Source: CAZKRU01 sp964555235 (GTDB taxonomy: Bacteria > Verrucomicrobiota > Verrucomicrobiia > Methylacidiphilales > CAMAQI01). Taken from it: a stretch of 32,845 nt of DNA. Below, one piece after another: positions 14,880 to 23,201 of this stretch (within the stretch, counting starts at the first letter, position 1; every line of letters begins with the position of its first letter). The stretch covers positions 1 to 32,845 of the forward strand of contig CAZKRU010000046.1 in assembly GCA_964555235.1 (NCBI GenBank), written 5' to 3'. Under the pieces are notes generated by a model. The model saw only the letters and a program-made list of their open reading frames with translations. It was not told where the DNA came from and searched no databases. The translations under genes were made by a program, and so were the position numbers.

Positions 14880-15530
14880 TCAAGCCGCTGCCTCTACCGG
14901 CGTTTCCTGCTTGCGGCAAATCCAAACCTTGACCCCGATCTTCCCAGCGATCGTGTTGGCCTCGGAGAACCCGTAATCGATGTTCGCGCGCAAGGTATGC
15001 AACGGAACCCGACCTTCCATCATTCGCTCCACACGGGCAATTTCCGCACCGTTCAAACGACCGGCGGCACGGATACGAATTCCATCCGCTCCCATGTCCA
15101 TCGCCAACTGCATCGCCTTCTTCATGGCGCGGCGGTAGGAAATGCGGCGTTCGATTTGAAGCGCAATATTTTCAGAAACTAATTGAGCATCCGTCTCGTG
15201 ATTCTTGATCTCTTTGACGTCGATCAGAATATCGCGATCCTTCTTGATCACATCGCGAATCTCTTCCTTCAACTTATCGAGCTCGGAAGCTTTGCGTCCA
15301 ATGACGACTCCAGGGCGAGCGGTGTGAATATTGACACGAACACGATTTCCAGCGCGCTCAATGACGACTTTTGAAACCGCAGCACTCTCCAGTTTTTTCC
15401 GGATGAAACGACGGATCTTGAAATCTTCCACGACAAAGATCGGGAAATCTCTTTTATTGGCGTACCAGATCGAGCGCCACGCCCGATTGACACCCACACG
15501 AAAACCAATTGGATTTACTTTCTGTCCCAT
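14880..15530 (-). CDS. rpsC: 30S ribosomal protein S3
   Basis: The 216-residue product begins MGQKVNPIGFRVGVNRAWRSIWYANK. A KH domain contains GVVIGRKASELDKLKEEI, and the C-terminal domain contains ADGIRIRAAGRLNGAEIARVE and GVKVWICRKQETP. S3 forms the mRNA entry channel with S4 and S5. The end is a short Glu/Ala tail (VEAAA). It lies 3 nt after rplV. Confidence 0.98.
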   Translation of the reverse strand: MGQKVNPIGFRVGVNRAWRSIWYANKRDFPIFVVEDFKIRRFIRKKLESAAVSKVVIERAGNRVRVNIHTARPGVVIGRKASELDKLKEEIRDVIKKDRDILIDVKEIKNHETDAQLVSENIALQIERRISYRRAMKKAMQLAMDMGADGIRIRAAGRLNGAEIARVERMMEGRVPLHTLRANIDYGFSEANTIAGKIGVKVWICRKQETPVEAAA

Positions 15531-15533
15531 TTC

Positions 15534-15899
15534 TTACTCCGCCTTCTTAGCCGTTTCACCGGCTGCTTCTTGAACAATAATTTTAATGTGACTGCTCCGC
15601 TTCCGGATCGGACCAGCGGAACCACGGGCTTTGGGTTGAAAGCGCTTCATGGTCGGACCTTCTCCGACAACGGCTTCTTTCACCACCAACGTATCTCGAC
15701 GGGCACCTTGGTTATTCTCGGCATTGGCAATGGCACTGACGAGTGTTTTGCGGATCAGGCGTGCAGCCTTCTTCGGCGAAAACTCAAGCGTATCCAAGGC
15801 CAGTGCTACCGGCATTCCCTGAATTTCTCGCGTAACCTCTCGCGCCTTAAACGCTGAGATCCGCGCAAATCGTGTAATCGACTTAGCTTCCATATTCAT
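15534..15899 (-). CDS. rplV: 50S ribosomal protein L22
   Basis: The product contains ITRFARISAFKAREVTREIQGMPVALALDTLEFSPKKAARLIRKTL and the exit-tunnel hairpin VGEGPTMKRFQPKARGSAGPIRKRSSHI. L22 lines the peptide exit tunnel and is a site of macrolide-resistance changes in other bacteria. Two ATGs are close (15899 and 15893). The first overlaps the stop of the upstream secreted-protein gene as ATGA, suggesting coupling. An Ala/Lys/Glu tail (EAAGETAKKAE) follows the core. Confidence 0.96.
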   Translation of the reverse strand: MNMEAKSITRFARISAFKAREVTREIQGMPVALALDTLEFSPKKAARLIRKTLVSAIANAENNQGARRDTLVVKEAVVGEGPTMKRFQPKARGSAGPIRKRSSHIKIIVQEAAGETAKKAE

Positions 15900-16645
15900 T
15901 TATCCGTTGCTACCGTTACCCGGTCACCCGCATTAAGCTCTTTTCCTTTTTCCACACTCTCGATCAGAGCCGCACTGACGCTTTCGCGCGCCTGCAACAC
16001 TCGGATCCTGCCGATCAGGCGGCTTTCGCGGAACACGCGAAACGGCATTCCTGCCTTAACCCCCTTACCGACTCCTAAATTGATCACTACCGCACTAAGC
16101 TCCGGATTGACGCTCACGATTTGACCGTCCCGAAGGTCTCTTCCCATCGGAAAAGACGAAGCCCCGCGCCCCTCGAGAAATTCACGCACCGTTCGGAAGA
16201 CTGATTCATACTCAGCTCTCCGTTCTGCGTCAATTCCTTGTGCCGTTTTCAACAGGTTCTGCGTCGCTGTCATCAGACGTTGCAAAAGTTGTCCGGCATC
16301 CCGCCGCTCTCGCTCCGCTTGATAAAGCTCTTTCACGGCCTGAACCACCCGGTCCTGCAGCCGCTTTTCATCCGCACTCAGCGCATCGACGCCAAGGGCT
16401 TCATTCCGCAATCGCAAGTTCTCCCATTGTTGTTTATAGAATTCGGATTCCGAATTCGCCAACATCAGGCTCTCCTGCGATGCCCGGAGCTGTCGCTCCA
16501 AGCGCTTTACCTGCTCACTCTCCTGACTCAAAGAACGTTCGGCCGAAGTCCCTTCTTCTGCCTGGGTCATCCCCGCAAGGACAACCACTCCCCAGACCAA
16601 CCCCCAACCCACCCGAGGCAATCCCTCTTTCGAGAGCCACCTCAT
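15896..16645 (-). CDS. Secreted coiled-coil protein inserted in the S10 operon
   Basis: Not a ribosomal protein and no named family recognised with certainty. From ATG 16645, 4 nt after the rpsS stop, the 249-residue product has a signal peptide: basic MRWLSKEGLPR, hydrophobic VGWGLVWGVVVLAGM, then TQA with predicted cleavage near residue 29. Residues about 40-155 are charged heptad-like helices (QVKRLERQLRASQESLML, RLQDRVVQAVKELYQAERERR). Residues 173-248 form a beta-rich domain with GQIVSVNPELSAVVINLGVG, KGVKAGMPFRVFRESRLIG and NAGDRVTV, reminiscent of FlgT C-terminal or MreC-like barrels. It probably acts in the periplasm or envelope. The frame is open upstream to 16801 over rpsS, but that part is not used. 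The stop overlaps rplV, so expression is tied to ribosome synthesis. Confidence 0.85.
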   Translation of the reverse strand: MRWLSKEGLPRVGWGLVWGVVVLAGMTQAEEGTSAERSLSQESEQVKRLERQLRASQESLMLANSESEFYKQQWENLRLRNEALGVDALSADEKRLQDRVVQAVKELYQAERERRDAGQLLQRLMTATQNLLKTAQGIDAERRAEYESVFRTVREFLEGRGASSFPMGRDLRDGQIVSVNPELSAVVINLGVGKGVKAGMPFRVFRESRLIGRIRVLQARESVSAALIESVEKGKELNAGDRVTVATDK

Positions 16646-16649
16646 GGCG

Positions 16650-16931
16650 TTATTTCGCTGCCGCCTTCTCGGTATGATTCCCGTGGCGCTTGAAAGTACG
16701 TGTCGGTGAGAATTCGCCCAAACGATGTCCCACCATGTTTTCAGTGACATACACTGAATTAAATATTTTCCCGTTATGCACGAGGAACGTGTGTCCCACA
16801 AAATCCGGCGTCACCATTGAGCGACGTGACCAGGTTTTGATCGGTTTCTTTGCAACCGTCTGGTTCATCTTATCGATTTTCTCGAGAAGATGATCATCAA
16901 CAAACGGTCCTTTTTTTAAGCTGCGTCCCAT
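16650..16931 (-). CDS. rpsS: 30S ribosomal protein S19
   Basis: The 93-residue product begins MGRSLKKGPFVDDHLLEKIDKMN and contains IKTWSRRSMVTPDFVGHTFLVHNGKIFNSVYVTENMVGHRLGEFSPTRTFKRH, the complete family signature. S19 is in the 30S head with S13. It lies 3 nt after rplB and 4 nt before the inserted secreted-protein gene. Confidence 0.98.
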   Translation of the reverse strand: MGRSLKKGPFVDDHLLEKIDKMNQTVAKKPIKTWSRRSMVTPDFVGHTFLVHNGKIFNSVYVTENMVGHRLGEFSPTRTFKRHGNHTEKAAAK

Positions 16932-16934
16932 AAA

Positions 16935-17774
16935 TTATTTCTTCTTACGACGTTCCATAATAAACCGGTCGGAAGGTTTGACCTTCTTCCGGGTCTTCAG
17001 ACCCTTGGCCAACTGGCCCCAAGGCGAAGTCAGATGCTGGCGTCCGCCACCACCCTTGCTCTTACCCTGACCACCACCGTTCGGGTGATCGATCGGGTTC
17101 ATGACCATTCCGCGAACCGTCGGACGGCGTCCGAGCCAGCGAGCACGTCCCGCTTTACCAAGCGAAATGTTCTCGTGATCGAGATTGCCAACTTGACCGA
17201 TCGTCGCGAGACACTTCGCATTCACTTTACGGATTTCTCCGGAAGGAAGACGAATCTGGGCGTAACCGGCGTCCACTGACATCAACGTTGCGCTCGCTCC
17301 GGCCGAACGGATGATTTGTCCGCCACGTCCCGGGATGAGTTCCAAATTATGAATCGCCACACCGACCGGAATCCGATCCAAGGGCAATGCGTTTCCGATA
17401 ATCGGCTCCGCTTCGGCACCACTCTGAAGGGTCGTTCCGACCTTCAAACCTTCCGGCGCGATGATATAACGACGTTCGTTATCTTCATAGCGTAGAAGAG
17501 CAATACGGGAAGTGCGGTTCGGGTCATATTCGATCCCGACGACCACAGCCTTCACGCCGTGCTTGTTGCGCTTAAAATCAATGATGCGATAGCGTTGCTT
17601 GTGTCCACCACCGATGTGGCGGCACGTCACACGGCCGTTATTATTACGACCACCGCTCCGTTTTTTGTGCTCCGTCAGATCCCACTCAGGGCGGCTCTTG
17701 GTGATTTCGGAAAAATCCGAAGTCGCCGTGGTCCGCAAGGAGGGCGTCAAGGGGCGAAAAGTTTTGAGTCCCAT
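16935..17774 (-). CDS. rplB: 50S ribosomal protein L2
   Basis: The 279-residue product has NNNGRVTCRHIGGGHKQRYRIIDFKRNK, the SH3-like segments, and the catalytic-region C-terminus VRGMVMNPIDHPNGGGQGKSKGGGGRQHLTSPWGQLAKG, with the conserved His of HPNGGG or nearby. L2 is essential for subunit association and peptidyl-transferase centre structure. The GKSKGGGGRQ stretch differs from the usual GEGRxxGGR but lies in a variable loop. Confidence 0.98.
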   Translation of the reverse strand: MGLKTFRPLTPSLRTTATSDFSEITKSRPEWDLTEHKKRSGGRNNNGRVTCRHIGGGHKQRYRIIDFKRNKHGVKAVVVGIEYDPNRTSRIALLRYEDNERRYIIAPEGLKVGTTLQSGAEAEPIIGNALPLDRIPVGVAIHNLELIPGRGGQIIRSAGASATLMSVDAGYAQIRLPSGEIRKVNAKCLATIGQVGNLDHENISLGKAGRARWLGRRPTVRGMVMNPIDHPNGGGQGKSKGGGGRQHLTSPWGQLAKGLKTRKKVKPSDRFIMERRKKK

Positions 17775-17778
17775 AAAA

Positions 17779-18069
17779 TTAAATGATCTCGAGTTTTTCT
17801 CCGGCCTTCAGCGTCACGACGGCTTTTTTATAAGCCGAACTGCGCCCCGGACGACCAAAAGCGCCTAACCGACCGCGCTTGAGTTTCGACCGAACTCGCA
17901 TCGTATTCACGCTGAGAACGTTCTTGTTGAAAATCCGTTTAACCGCGAACTTGATCTCCTGCTTCGTCGCATCCAACGCCACTTCGAAGGTGTATTTTCC
18001 CTTTTCGTTGAGCGAGGTCGCCTTTTCAGTCACACGGGCCGTCTTTATAATATCGTAAGGATCACGCAT
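17779..18069 (-). CDS. rplW: 50S ribosomal protein L23
   Basis: The 96-residue product begins with DIIKTARVTEKATSLNEKGKYTFEVALDATKQEIKFAVKRIFNKNVLSVNTM, the family core. L23 is the exit-site docking point for trigger factor and SRP. The first 8 nt overlap the end of rplD. Length is normal. Confidence 0.97.
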   Translation of the reverse strand: MRDPYDIIKTARVTEKATSLNEKGKYTFEVALDATKQEIKFAVKRIFNKNVLSVNTMRVRSKLKRGRLGAFGRPGRSSAYKKAVVTLKAGEKLEII

Positions 18070-18688
18070 TGCCTGACTCCTTCAACCGGTTCGAAATTTT
18101 TTCCAGAGCACCTGCCGTCAGCAGGATCTTGTCATAACGGAGGAGCTCCTCCGCGTTCACCAACTCGCCCGTCGTCGCCGAAAGATCGGGATGATTCCGG
18201 GAAGCCAGATAAACGTTCGCGTTCTGTTGACCCAAAATGATCAACAACGATCCGTCGCCTTTGACGCTCTTCACGCTCTTGATCAGCTCTTGAGTTTTCG
18301 GAGCCGAAATTGAAATATCGTCCACCATCATCACATCGCCCGATTTCACCCGCTCGCTCAATGCTTTACGCAGAGCAAAACGCTTCACGCGCTTCGGGGT
18401 GTTCTTGGTATAATCGCGAGGATGCGGACCGAAAACGACACCACCCCCACGCCAGACGGGAGAAGCGGCATAACCCGCGCGAGCGCGACCCGTTCCCTTT
18501 TGGCGCCAAGGCTTCTTACCACTCTTTTGAACGGTTCCCTTGGTTTTAACGCAATGGGTTCCGGCGCGGCGACTGGCTTGATAACCAACGACCACTTCAT
18601 GAAGTGCCTGGGTTCCACGGCCGTTTGCAATCAGCTCCACTCCGAGCTTCTTGCCCGCTTCATCTAAAGTCAATGCGGTTGCTTTCAT
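18062..18688 (-). CDS. rplD: 50S ribosomal protein L4
   Basis: The 208-residue product contains the exit-tunnel loop TKGTVQKSGKKPWRQKGTGRARAG followed by SPVWRGGGVVFGPHPRDYTKNTPKR, diagnostic of L4/L1e. In Escherichia coli L4 represses the S10 operon; nothing in this sequence shows whether that occurs here. It lies 3 nt after rplC and overlaps rplW by 8 nt. Confidence 0.97.
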   Translation of the reverse strand: MKATALTLDEAGKKLGVELIANGRGTQALHEVVVGYQASRRAGTHCVKTKGTVQKSGKKPWRQKGTGRARAGYAASPVWRGGGVVFGPHPRDYTKNTPKRVKRFALRKALSERVKSGDVMMVDDISISAPKTQELIKSVKSVKGDGSLLIILGQQNANVYLASRNHPDLSATTGELVNAEELLRYDKILLTAGALEKISNRLKESGNA

Positions 18689-18691
18689 GGC

Positions 18692-19387
18692 TTATTTCTT
18701 CTTCGCTTCCTTCATCGGATTCAATGGCTTCTTTTCCACAACCACTTTCGCCTTCGGCTGGCCCTTAATGGCAGGACGCACCACCAGCAACGTTCCATTC
18801 GCTCCGGGAACGGCACCACTGATGACCAAGGCGTTATCTTCGAGACGAACCTGAAGGACTTTTAAATTCTGAACCGTAATTTGCTCGTCTCCAAGATGTC
18901 CGGGCATTCCCTTGTTCTTGAAAACCAAACCGGGGGTCGAACGCGTTCCGATCGATCCATTTCGGCGATGCATCTTCGAACCGTGAGCCGCAGGCTGACC
19001 GTGGAAGTTACAACGCTTGATCGTACCTTGGAAACCACGTCCCTTTGAAGTTCCAATGACGTCAACCGTCATTCCCTTCGTGAAACGTTCCACCGTGATC
19101 TTGTCGCCCTGCTTCAAATCGTCGCCTTCTTCGAGACGAAATTCGTGCAAGTGCCGCTTGGCCGGAACCCCCGCCTTTTTAAAATGACCCGCTTCAGGCT
19201 TCGAGAGACGGGATTCCTTTTGGTCGAGCAAACCGACCTGAATCGCGCGATATCCCTCTTTTTCCTTCGTCTTGACCTGAACCACCACATTGGGATCCAC
19301 CGTCACGACCGTGGCCGGATGAACCATTCCGGTTTCATCATAAATGCGAGTCATCCCCGCCTTAATTCCTATAATGCCGTACTTCAT
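18692..19387 (-). CDS. rplC: 50S ribosomal protein L3
   Basis: From ATG 19387 the product has 231 residues, beginning MKYGIIGIKAGMTRIYDETG. It contains VDVIGTSKGRGFQGTIKRCNFHGQPAAHGSKMHRRNGSIGTRSTPGLVFKNKGMPGHLGDEQITVQNL, the family core reaching the peptidyl-transferase centre. A Lys/Pro-rich C-terminal tail (KKPLNPMKEAKKK) extends it. The frame is open upstream to 19483 within rpsJ, but those codons are not L3. It lies 7 nt after rpsJ. Confidence 0.97.
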   Translation of the reverse strand: MKYGIIGIKAGMTRIYDETGMVHPATVVTVDPNVVVQVKTKEKEGYRAIQVGLLDQKESRLSKPEAGHFKKAGVPAKRHLHEFRLEEGDDLKQGDKITVERFTKGMTVDVIGTSKGRGFQGTIKRCNFHGQPAAHGSKMHRRNGSIGTRSTPGLVFKNKGMPGHLGDEQITVQNLKVLQVRLEDNALVISGAVPGANGTLLVVRPAIKGQPKAKVVVEKKPLNPMKEAKKK

Positions 19388-19394
19388 GACTTCC

Positions 19395-19706
19395 TCAGAT
19401 CTTAATGGTGATGTCCACGCCAGCAGGAAGGTTGAGCTTCTTGAGCTCATCCACCGTTTTTGCCGTGGGCTGAATGATATCAATCATCCGCTTGTGGGTT
19501 CGAAGTTCAAATTGATCCATGCTCTTCTTATCCGCATGCGGAGAGCGATTCACCGTGTAACGCTCGATCTTCACCGGAAGCGGAATCGGTCCAGCAACCG
19601 TCGAACCCGTGCGGGTGGCGGTATCAGAAATTTCAGTCGCAGCCCGATCCAACAGACGATAGTCGTAAGATTTCAGACGGATTCGGATTTTTGTCCCAGA
19701 GGCCAT
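19395..19706 (-). CDS. rpsJ: 30S ribosomal protein S10
   Basis: The 103-residue product contains KIRIRLKSYDYRLLDRAATEISDTATRTGSTVAGPIPLP and RTHKRMIDIIQPTAKTVDELKKLNLPAGVDITIKI, the S10/NusE signature. It serves the 30S head and, as NusE, transcription antitermination. The fusA stop is only 3 nt upstream; tuf, which lies between fusA and rpsJ in many bacteria, is absent, so str and S10 are directly joined. Confidence 0.98.
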   Translation of the reverse strand: MASGTKIRIRLKSYDYRLLDRAATEISDTATRTGSTVAGPIPLPVKIERYTVNRSPHADKKSMDQFELRTHKRMIDIIQPTAKTVDELKKLNLPAGVDITIKI

Positions 19707-19709
19707 AGA

Positions 19710-21875
19710 TTACCCTTTCTTTTGCTCGACAATCTGCGCCACAATCTGCGCAGGAACTTGTTCAAAGTGGGACGGCTCCATCGCATAAGCGGCGCGTCCC
19801 TTCGACATCGAGCGGATCGAATTCACATATCCGAACATTTCCGACAAAGGCACTTCCGCGTGAACGAGGCAACTGACACCCTTCGTCTCCACATTCATGA
19901 TCTTTCCGCGACGGCGATTCAAGTCTCCCAAGATATCGCCCTGGAACTCGTCCGGGGTGGAAACTTCAACCTTCATCATCGGCTCCAAAAGAATCGGAGC
20001 CGCTTTCTTCATCGCATCCTTCATCGCAAAAATTGCTGCCATCTTGAATGCGAGTTCGTTCGAGTCAACGTCATGGTAGGAACCGTCGGTGATGTGCACT
20101 TCGACATCGATCACCGGGCTGCCATTGATGACCCCATTGAGAAGCGCCTCTTCGACACCCTTACGACAGGCCGGGATGTATTCCTTCGGAATATTTCCAC
20201 CGACGACCTTGTTTTCAATCGTAATTCCCTTGCCGCGTTCGACCGGGGTAATATCCAAAACAACGTGTCCGTATTGACCGCGACCACCGGACTGCTTGAT
20301 CAGCTTTCCTTCGCCATCCGCTGCCTTCGTAATTGTCTCACGATAGGCAATCTGAGGCGCGCCGGAATTACATTCGACTTTAAACTCACGACGCATCCGG
20401 TCCAAAATAATATCGAGGTGAAGCTCACCCATTCCCGCAATGATCGTCTGACCGGTCTCTTCATTGGAAGAGACAAAGAAGGTCGGATCTTCTTCCATCA
20501 AACGCTGAAGTCCTTCGCCCATCTTTTCGCGATCGACTTTTGTCTTCGGCTCCACCGCCATCGAAATGACAGGCTCCGGGAAGGAAGGAGGCTCCATCCG
20601 AATCGGATAAGTCTCATCGGCCAGCGTATCTCCGGTCTTGATGTTTTTCACACCGACCAACGCCGCGATATCGCCCGAATAAACGGTTTCAACATCTTCA
20701 CGTTTATCCGCCTGAATCTGAACAATGCGACTCACCCGCTCGTATTTATTGGAACGAGGATTGTAAACCGTATCGCCCTTCGAAACTTTTCCGGAATAGA
20801 CCCGGAAGAAAACGAGCTTACCAACAAACGGATCGGTCCAAAGCTTGAACGCCAACGAACAGAACTTAGCGCTGTCATTAGGAGGAGCGGTCATCAACTC
20901 ACCGTTATCGGTGTTATGGCCAGTCGCCGGAGTAATATCAATCGGGCCCGGAAGATAATCCGTCACTGCATCGACCAAAAATTGAACACCCTTGTTCTTA
21001 AAAGCAGAACCACCGACGACGGGAACGATTAAATTCTGAATGACCAAGCGACGAATCGCCGCCTTCAACTGCATCGAGGTCGGACGTTTTTCTTCCAGGA
21101 ACATGTTCCCAACTTCTTCATCCAAATCCGCAACTGCCGCAATCAAATCTTCCAAGGCTTTTGCCGCCATTGCCTTGAGTTCTTCCGGAATCTCTTGAAT
21201 TTCGTAGATCGATCCGATTTTATTGTCATCGGAGTAAATGATCGAACACTGATTAATAACGTCGATCTGTCCTTTGAGATAATCCTCTTTACCGAGCGGA
21301 ATCAAAACCGGCCAAGCATTGGCACCGAGTTTTTCGCGCATCTCTTTGACAGCATTTTCAAAATTCGCACCAACACGGTCCATTTTGTTGACGAAAGCAA
21401 TCCGGGGAACCCCGTACTTCGTCGCCTGACGCCAGACCGTTTCCGACTGAGGCTGAACCCCGGCAACTCCGCAAAATACTGCGATCGCGCCATCCAAAAC
21501 TCGGAGGGAACGTTCGACTTCGGCCGTAAAATCAACGTGGCCCGGAGTATCAATAATGTTAATTCGAAACTTTTGACCTTCGTAAACCTTGGTAACGCCC
21601 GTTTCCTTCTTCACCGGCCAGAAACAAGTCGTTGCAGCGGAAGTAATCGTGATCCCACGTTCACGTTCCTGCTCCATCCAATCCGTAACCGTCGTTCCTT
21701 CGTGAACTTCACCCATGCGGTGAATACTTCCGGTGTAAAAAAGAATACGCTCCGTGAGCGTTGTTTTACCGGCATCAATGTGCGCACAAATTCCAAAATT
21801 ACGGGTCCGATCAAGCGGATAGAGACGCTTCGGGTCGTTAATGTTCTTCTTGGGGGCTTCAGCAACTGCGCTCAT
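19710..21875 (-). CDS. fusA: Elongation factor G
   Basis: The translocation GTPase, with 721 residues. The P-loop AHIDAGKTT is at residues 31-39, switch I contains ERGITITSAATT, switch II DTPGHVDF is at 109-116, and NKMDR is at 163-167. Domains II-V include the EF-G-specific GAPQIAYRETI and GRGQYGHVVLDI segments. The length is slightly greater than the usual ~700, mainly from loops in the G' domain. It lies 21 nt after rpsG, preceded by a good GGAG site. Confidence 0.98.
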   Translation of the reverse strand: MSAVAEAPKKNINDPKRLYPLDRTRNFGICAHIDAGKTTLTERILFYTGSIHRMGEVHEGTTVTDWMEQERERGITITSAATTCFWPVKKETGVTKVYEGQKFRINIIDTPGHVDFTAEVERSLRVLDGAIAVFCGVAGVQPQSETVWRQATKYGVPRIAFVNKMDRVGANFENAVKEMREKLGANAWPVLIPLGKEDYLKGQIDVINQCSIIYSDDNKIGSIYEIQEIPEELKAMAAKALEDLIAAVADLDEEVGNMFLEEKRPTSMQLKAAIRRLVIQNLIVPVVGGSAFKNKGVQFLVDAVTDYLPGPIDITPATGHNTDNGELMTAPPNDSAKFCSLAFKLWTDPFVGKLVFFRVYSGKVSKGDTVYNPRSNKYERVSRIVQIQADKREDVETVYSGDIAALVGVKNIKTGDTLADETYPIRMEPPSFPEPVISMAVEPKTKVDREKMGEGLQRLMEEDPTFFVSSNEETGQTIIAGMGELHLDIILDRMRREFKVECNSGAPQIAYRETITKAADGEGKLIKQSGGRGQYGHVVLDITPVERGKGITIENKVVGGNIPKEYIPACRKGVEEALLNGVINGSPVIDVEVHITDGSYHDVDSNELAFKMAAIFAMKDAMKKAAPILLEPMMKVEVSTPDEFQGDILGDLNRRRGKIMNVETKGVSCLVHAEVPLSEMFGYVNSIRSMSKGRAAYAMEPSHFEQVPAQIVAQIVEQKKG

Positions 21876-21896
21876 GAGGTTCTCCGTAACTAAAAA

Positions 21897-22367
21897 TTAG
21901 AATCGCAGGTGAGCAAAGGCTCGATTGGCTTGAGCCATCTTGTGAACGTCGTCACGTTTTTTAACTGCATTTCCCTGACCAAGGGCGGCTTCCTTGATTT
22001 CGGAGGCAAGCGCTTTGACCATCGGGGTTCCTTTACGCTTCGAGGCAAAAGTGACAATCCAACGCATGGCGAGAGAGTTTTGACGATCAGGGGTCACTTC
22101 CATCGGAACTTGATAGGTCGCACCACCGACGCGGCGGGATTTGACTTCAAGACGCGGCTTGACGTTATCAATCGCACGTTGGAGAACTTCGAGAGGATTT
22201 CCGTCCTTCTTTTCATTCGCCAGATCAATCGCACCGTAGACAATCCGCTGGGCGGTTGATTTTTTTCCACTGTGCATGATCGTACTGATCAGGCGCGAGA
22301 CCAAGAGTGAATCAAACTTGGTGTCTGCAATGATGCTTCGTTTTTCAGCTCGACGACGACGTGCCAT
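21897..22367 (-). CDS. rpsG: 30S ribosomal protein S7
   Basis: The 156-residue product begins MARRRRAEKRSIIADTKFDSLLVSRLISTIMHSGKKSTAQRIVYGA and contains VGGATYQVPMEVTPDRQNSLAMRWIV and DDVHKMAQANRAFAHLRF, the S7 signatures. S7 nucleates the 30S head and represses the str operon in Escherichia coli. It lies 9 nt after rpsL. Confidence 0.98.
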   Translation of the reverse strand: MARRRRAEKRSIIADTKFDSLLVSRLISTIMHSGKKSTAQRIVYGAIDLANEKKDGNPLEVLQRAIDNVKPRLEVKSRRVGGATYQVPMEVTPDRQNSLAMRWIVTFASKRKGTPMVKALASEIKEAALGQGNAVKKRDDVHKMAQANRAFAHLRF

Positions 22368-22376
22368 AAATCACCC

Positions 22377-22808
22377 TTATTTCTTCTTCGCTTCTGCACC
22401 CGCGGCGGCGCCCGCCTTGGGTTTCTTAACACCGTATTTACTACGGGAGACATTACGATTGAGTTTGTTCGTGTTACTCGGGCCAACAGCACCGAGGGCA
22501 TCCAGCGTTCCACGAATAATGTGGTAGCGGACACCGGGAAGATCTTTGACACGACCGCCGCGAATCAGAACGATCGAGTGCTCCTGAAGGTTGTGACCTT
22601 CACCAGGAATATAAGCGATCACTTCGTGACCATTGGTCAGACGCACTTTGGCAACCTTACGAAGCGCAGAGTTCGGCTTCTTCGGGGTACGGGTCATGAC
22701 CTGGATGCAAACCCCACGACGGGACGGAGCTCCCGTTAAGGCGGGCGACTTCGACTTGTTTACCACCTTGCGGCGGCCTTTGCGAACCAGCTGGTTGATC
22801 GTCGGCAT
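22377..22808 (-). CDS. rpsL: 30S ribosomal protein S12
   Basis: The first gene of the super-operon. Its 143 residues include [40 protein letters not shown] and [23 protein letters not shown]-like residues. The lysines at the two streptomycin-resistance positions (TPKKPNS and RVKDLPG) are intact, as in sensitive strains, and the Asp of KDLPG that RimO methylthiolates is present. The C-terminal tail after YGVKKPK ([12 protein letters not shown]) is longer than in the usual 124-residue form. Confidence 0.98.
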   Translation of the reverse strand: [143 protein letters not shown]

Positions 22809-22988
22809 TCTCGTTCTCTTCGTTTCTTTTCGTTTTAAAAGGGTTTCCGTGCCTTGGAGACCGATACGATGAAGAAATTAGACGACAACGCTTCCGAAAG
22901 CGTTACGATTAAATTTCCCATACGTATCAGGCGCCGTAACAGCGTCCCGATTTTGCGGGAGCGGTGAAACTGACAGCTTTCCTAAAAT

Positions 22989-23030
22989 TGGCAAGCGAAA
23001 ATTTAAAAATATTTGTTTTTTCTTAAGATT
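22989..23030 (-). promoter_or_regulatory. Promoter-like motif of the ribosomal super-operon
   Basis: On the minus strand an A/T tract with AAAAAACAAATATTTTTAAA runs into TTTTCGCTTGCCA, with CGCTTGCCA at plus-strand positions 22989-22997. It lies about 180 bp before the rpsL start. TTGCCA would serve as a -35 element behind an UP-like tract; no clear -10 is seen. The same motif occurs upstream of rplU, which makes a common regulator or promoter class likely. Confidence 0.5.
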
Positions 23031-23115
23031 GGAATAGAAATTGCAATTAAAGCAGCCCCCATCATCCCCTCTTCCGATCTACACGCCAAACGCCAAAGCT
23101 TCCTAACCTCTTGAG

Positions 23116-23147
23116 TTGACAATAAACGAATGCCGATCATCTTAATT
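23116..23147 (+). promoter_or_regulatory. Candidate promoter for the methyltransferase gene
   Basis: TTGACA at 23116-23121 matches the sigma-70 -35 consensus. AT-rich ATCTTAATTTTA follows after 17 bases and offers a weak -10 such as TCTTAA or TTAATT. The transcript would then start near 23150-23155, leaving about 50 nt before the GTG at 23202. Confidence 0.45.
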
Positions 23148-23201
23148 TTAGTTAATTCGCATTGCAATGCACTCATCAACCATCAACCGGAGAAGTTTCT
23201 C

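Larger units (their letters stand above)
22809..23201. other. Divergent intergenic region between rpsL and the methyltransferase gene
   Basis: About 390 bases without a supported gene. The rpsL-side part holds a leader with two hairpins: AACGCTTCCGAAAGCGTT (22887-22904) and TCCCG/CGGGA (22945-22949 with 22956-22960). Further out lie the CGCTTGCCA motif and its A/T tract. On the plus strand, TTGACA (23116-23121) is a good -35. An ATG at 23130 is in frame with the downstream gene but lies within the spacer of that promoter, so it is unlikely to be the start. The rest shows nothing recognisable. Confidence 0.7.

Noticed and set aside
15896..16801. Longer form of the secreted protein extending over rpsS
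   Set aside because: The extra residues come from the rpsS coding region in another frame; ATG 16645 gives a proper signal peptide.
19344..21032. 562-codon plus-strand open frame opposite fusA and rpsJ
   Set aside because: fusA is certain on the other strand; the translated product is low-complexity with many His/Arg/Asn residues and no domain.
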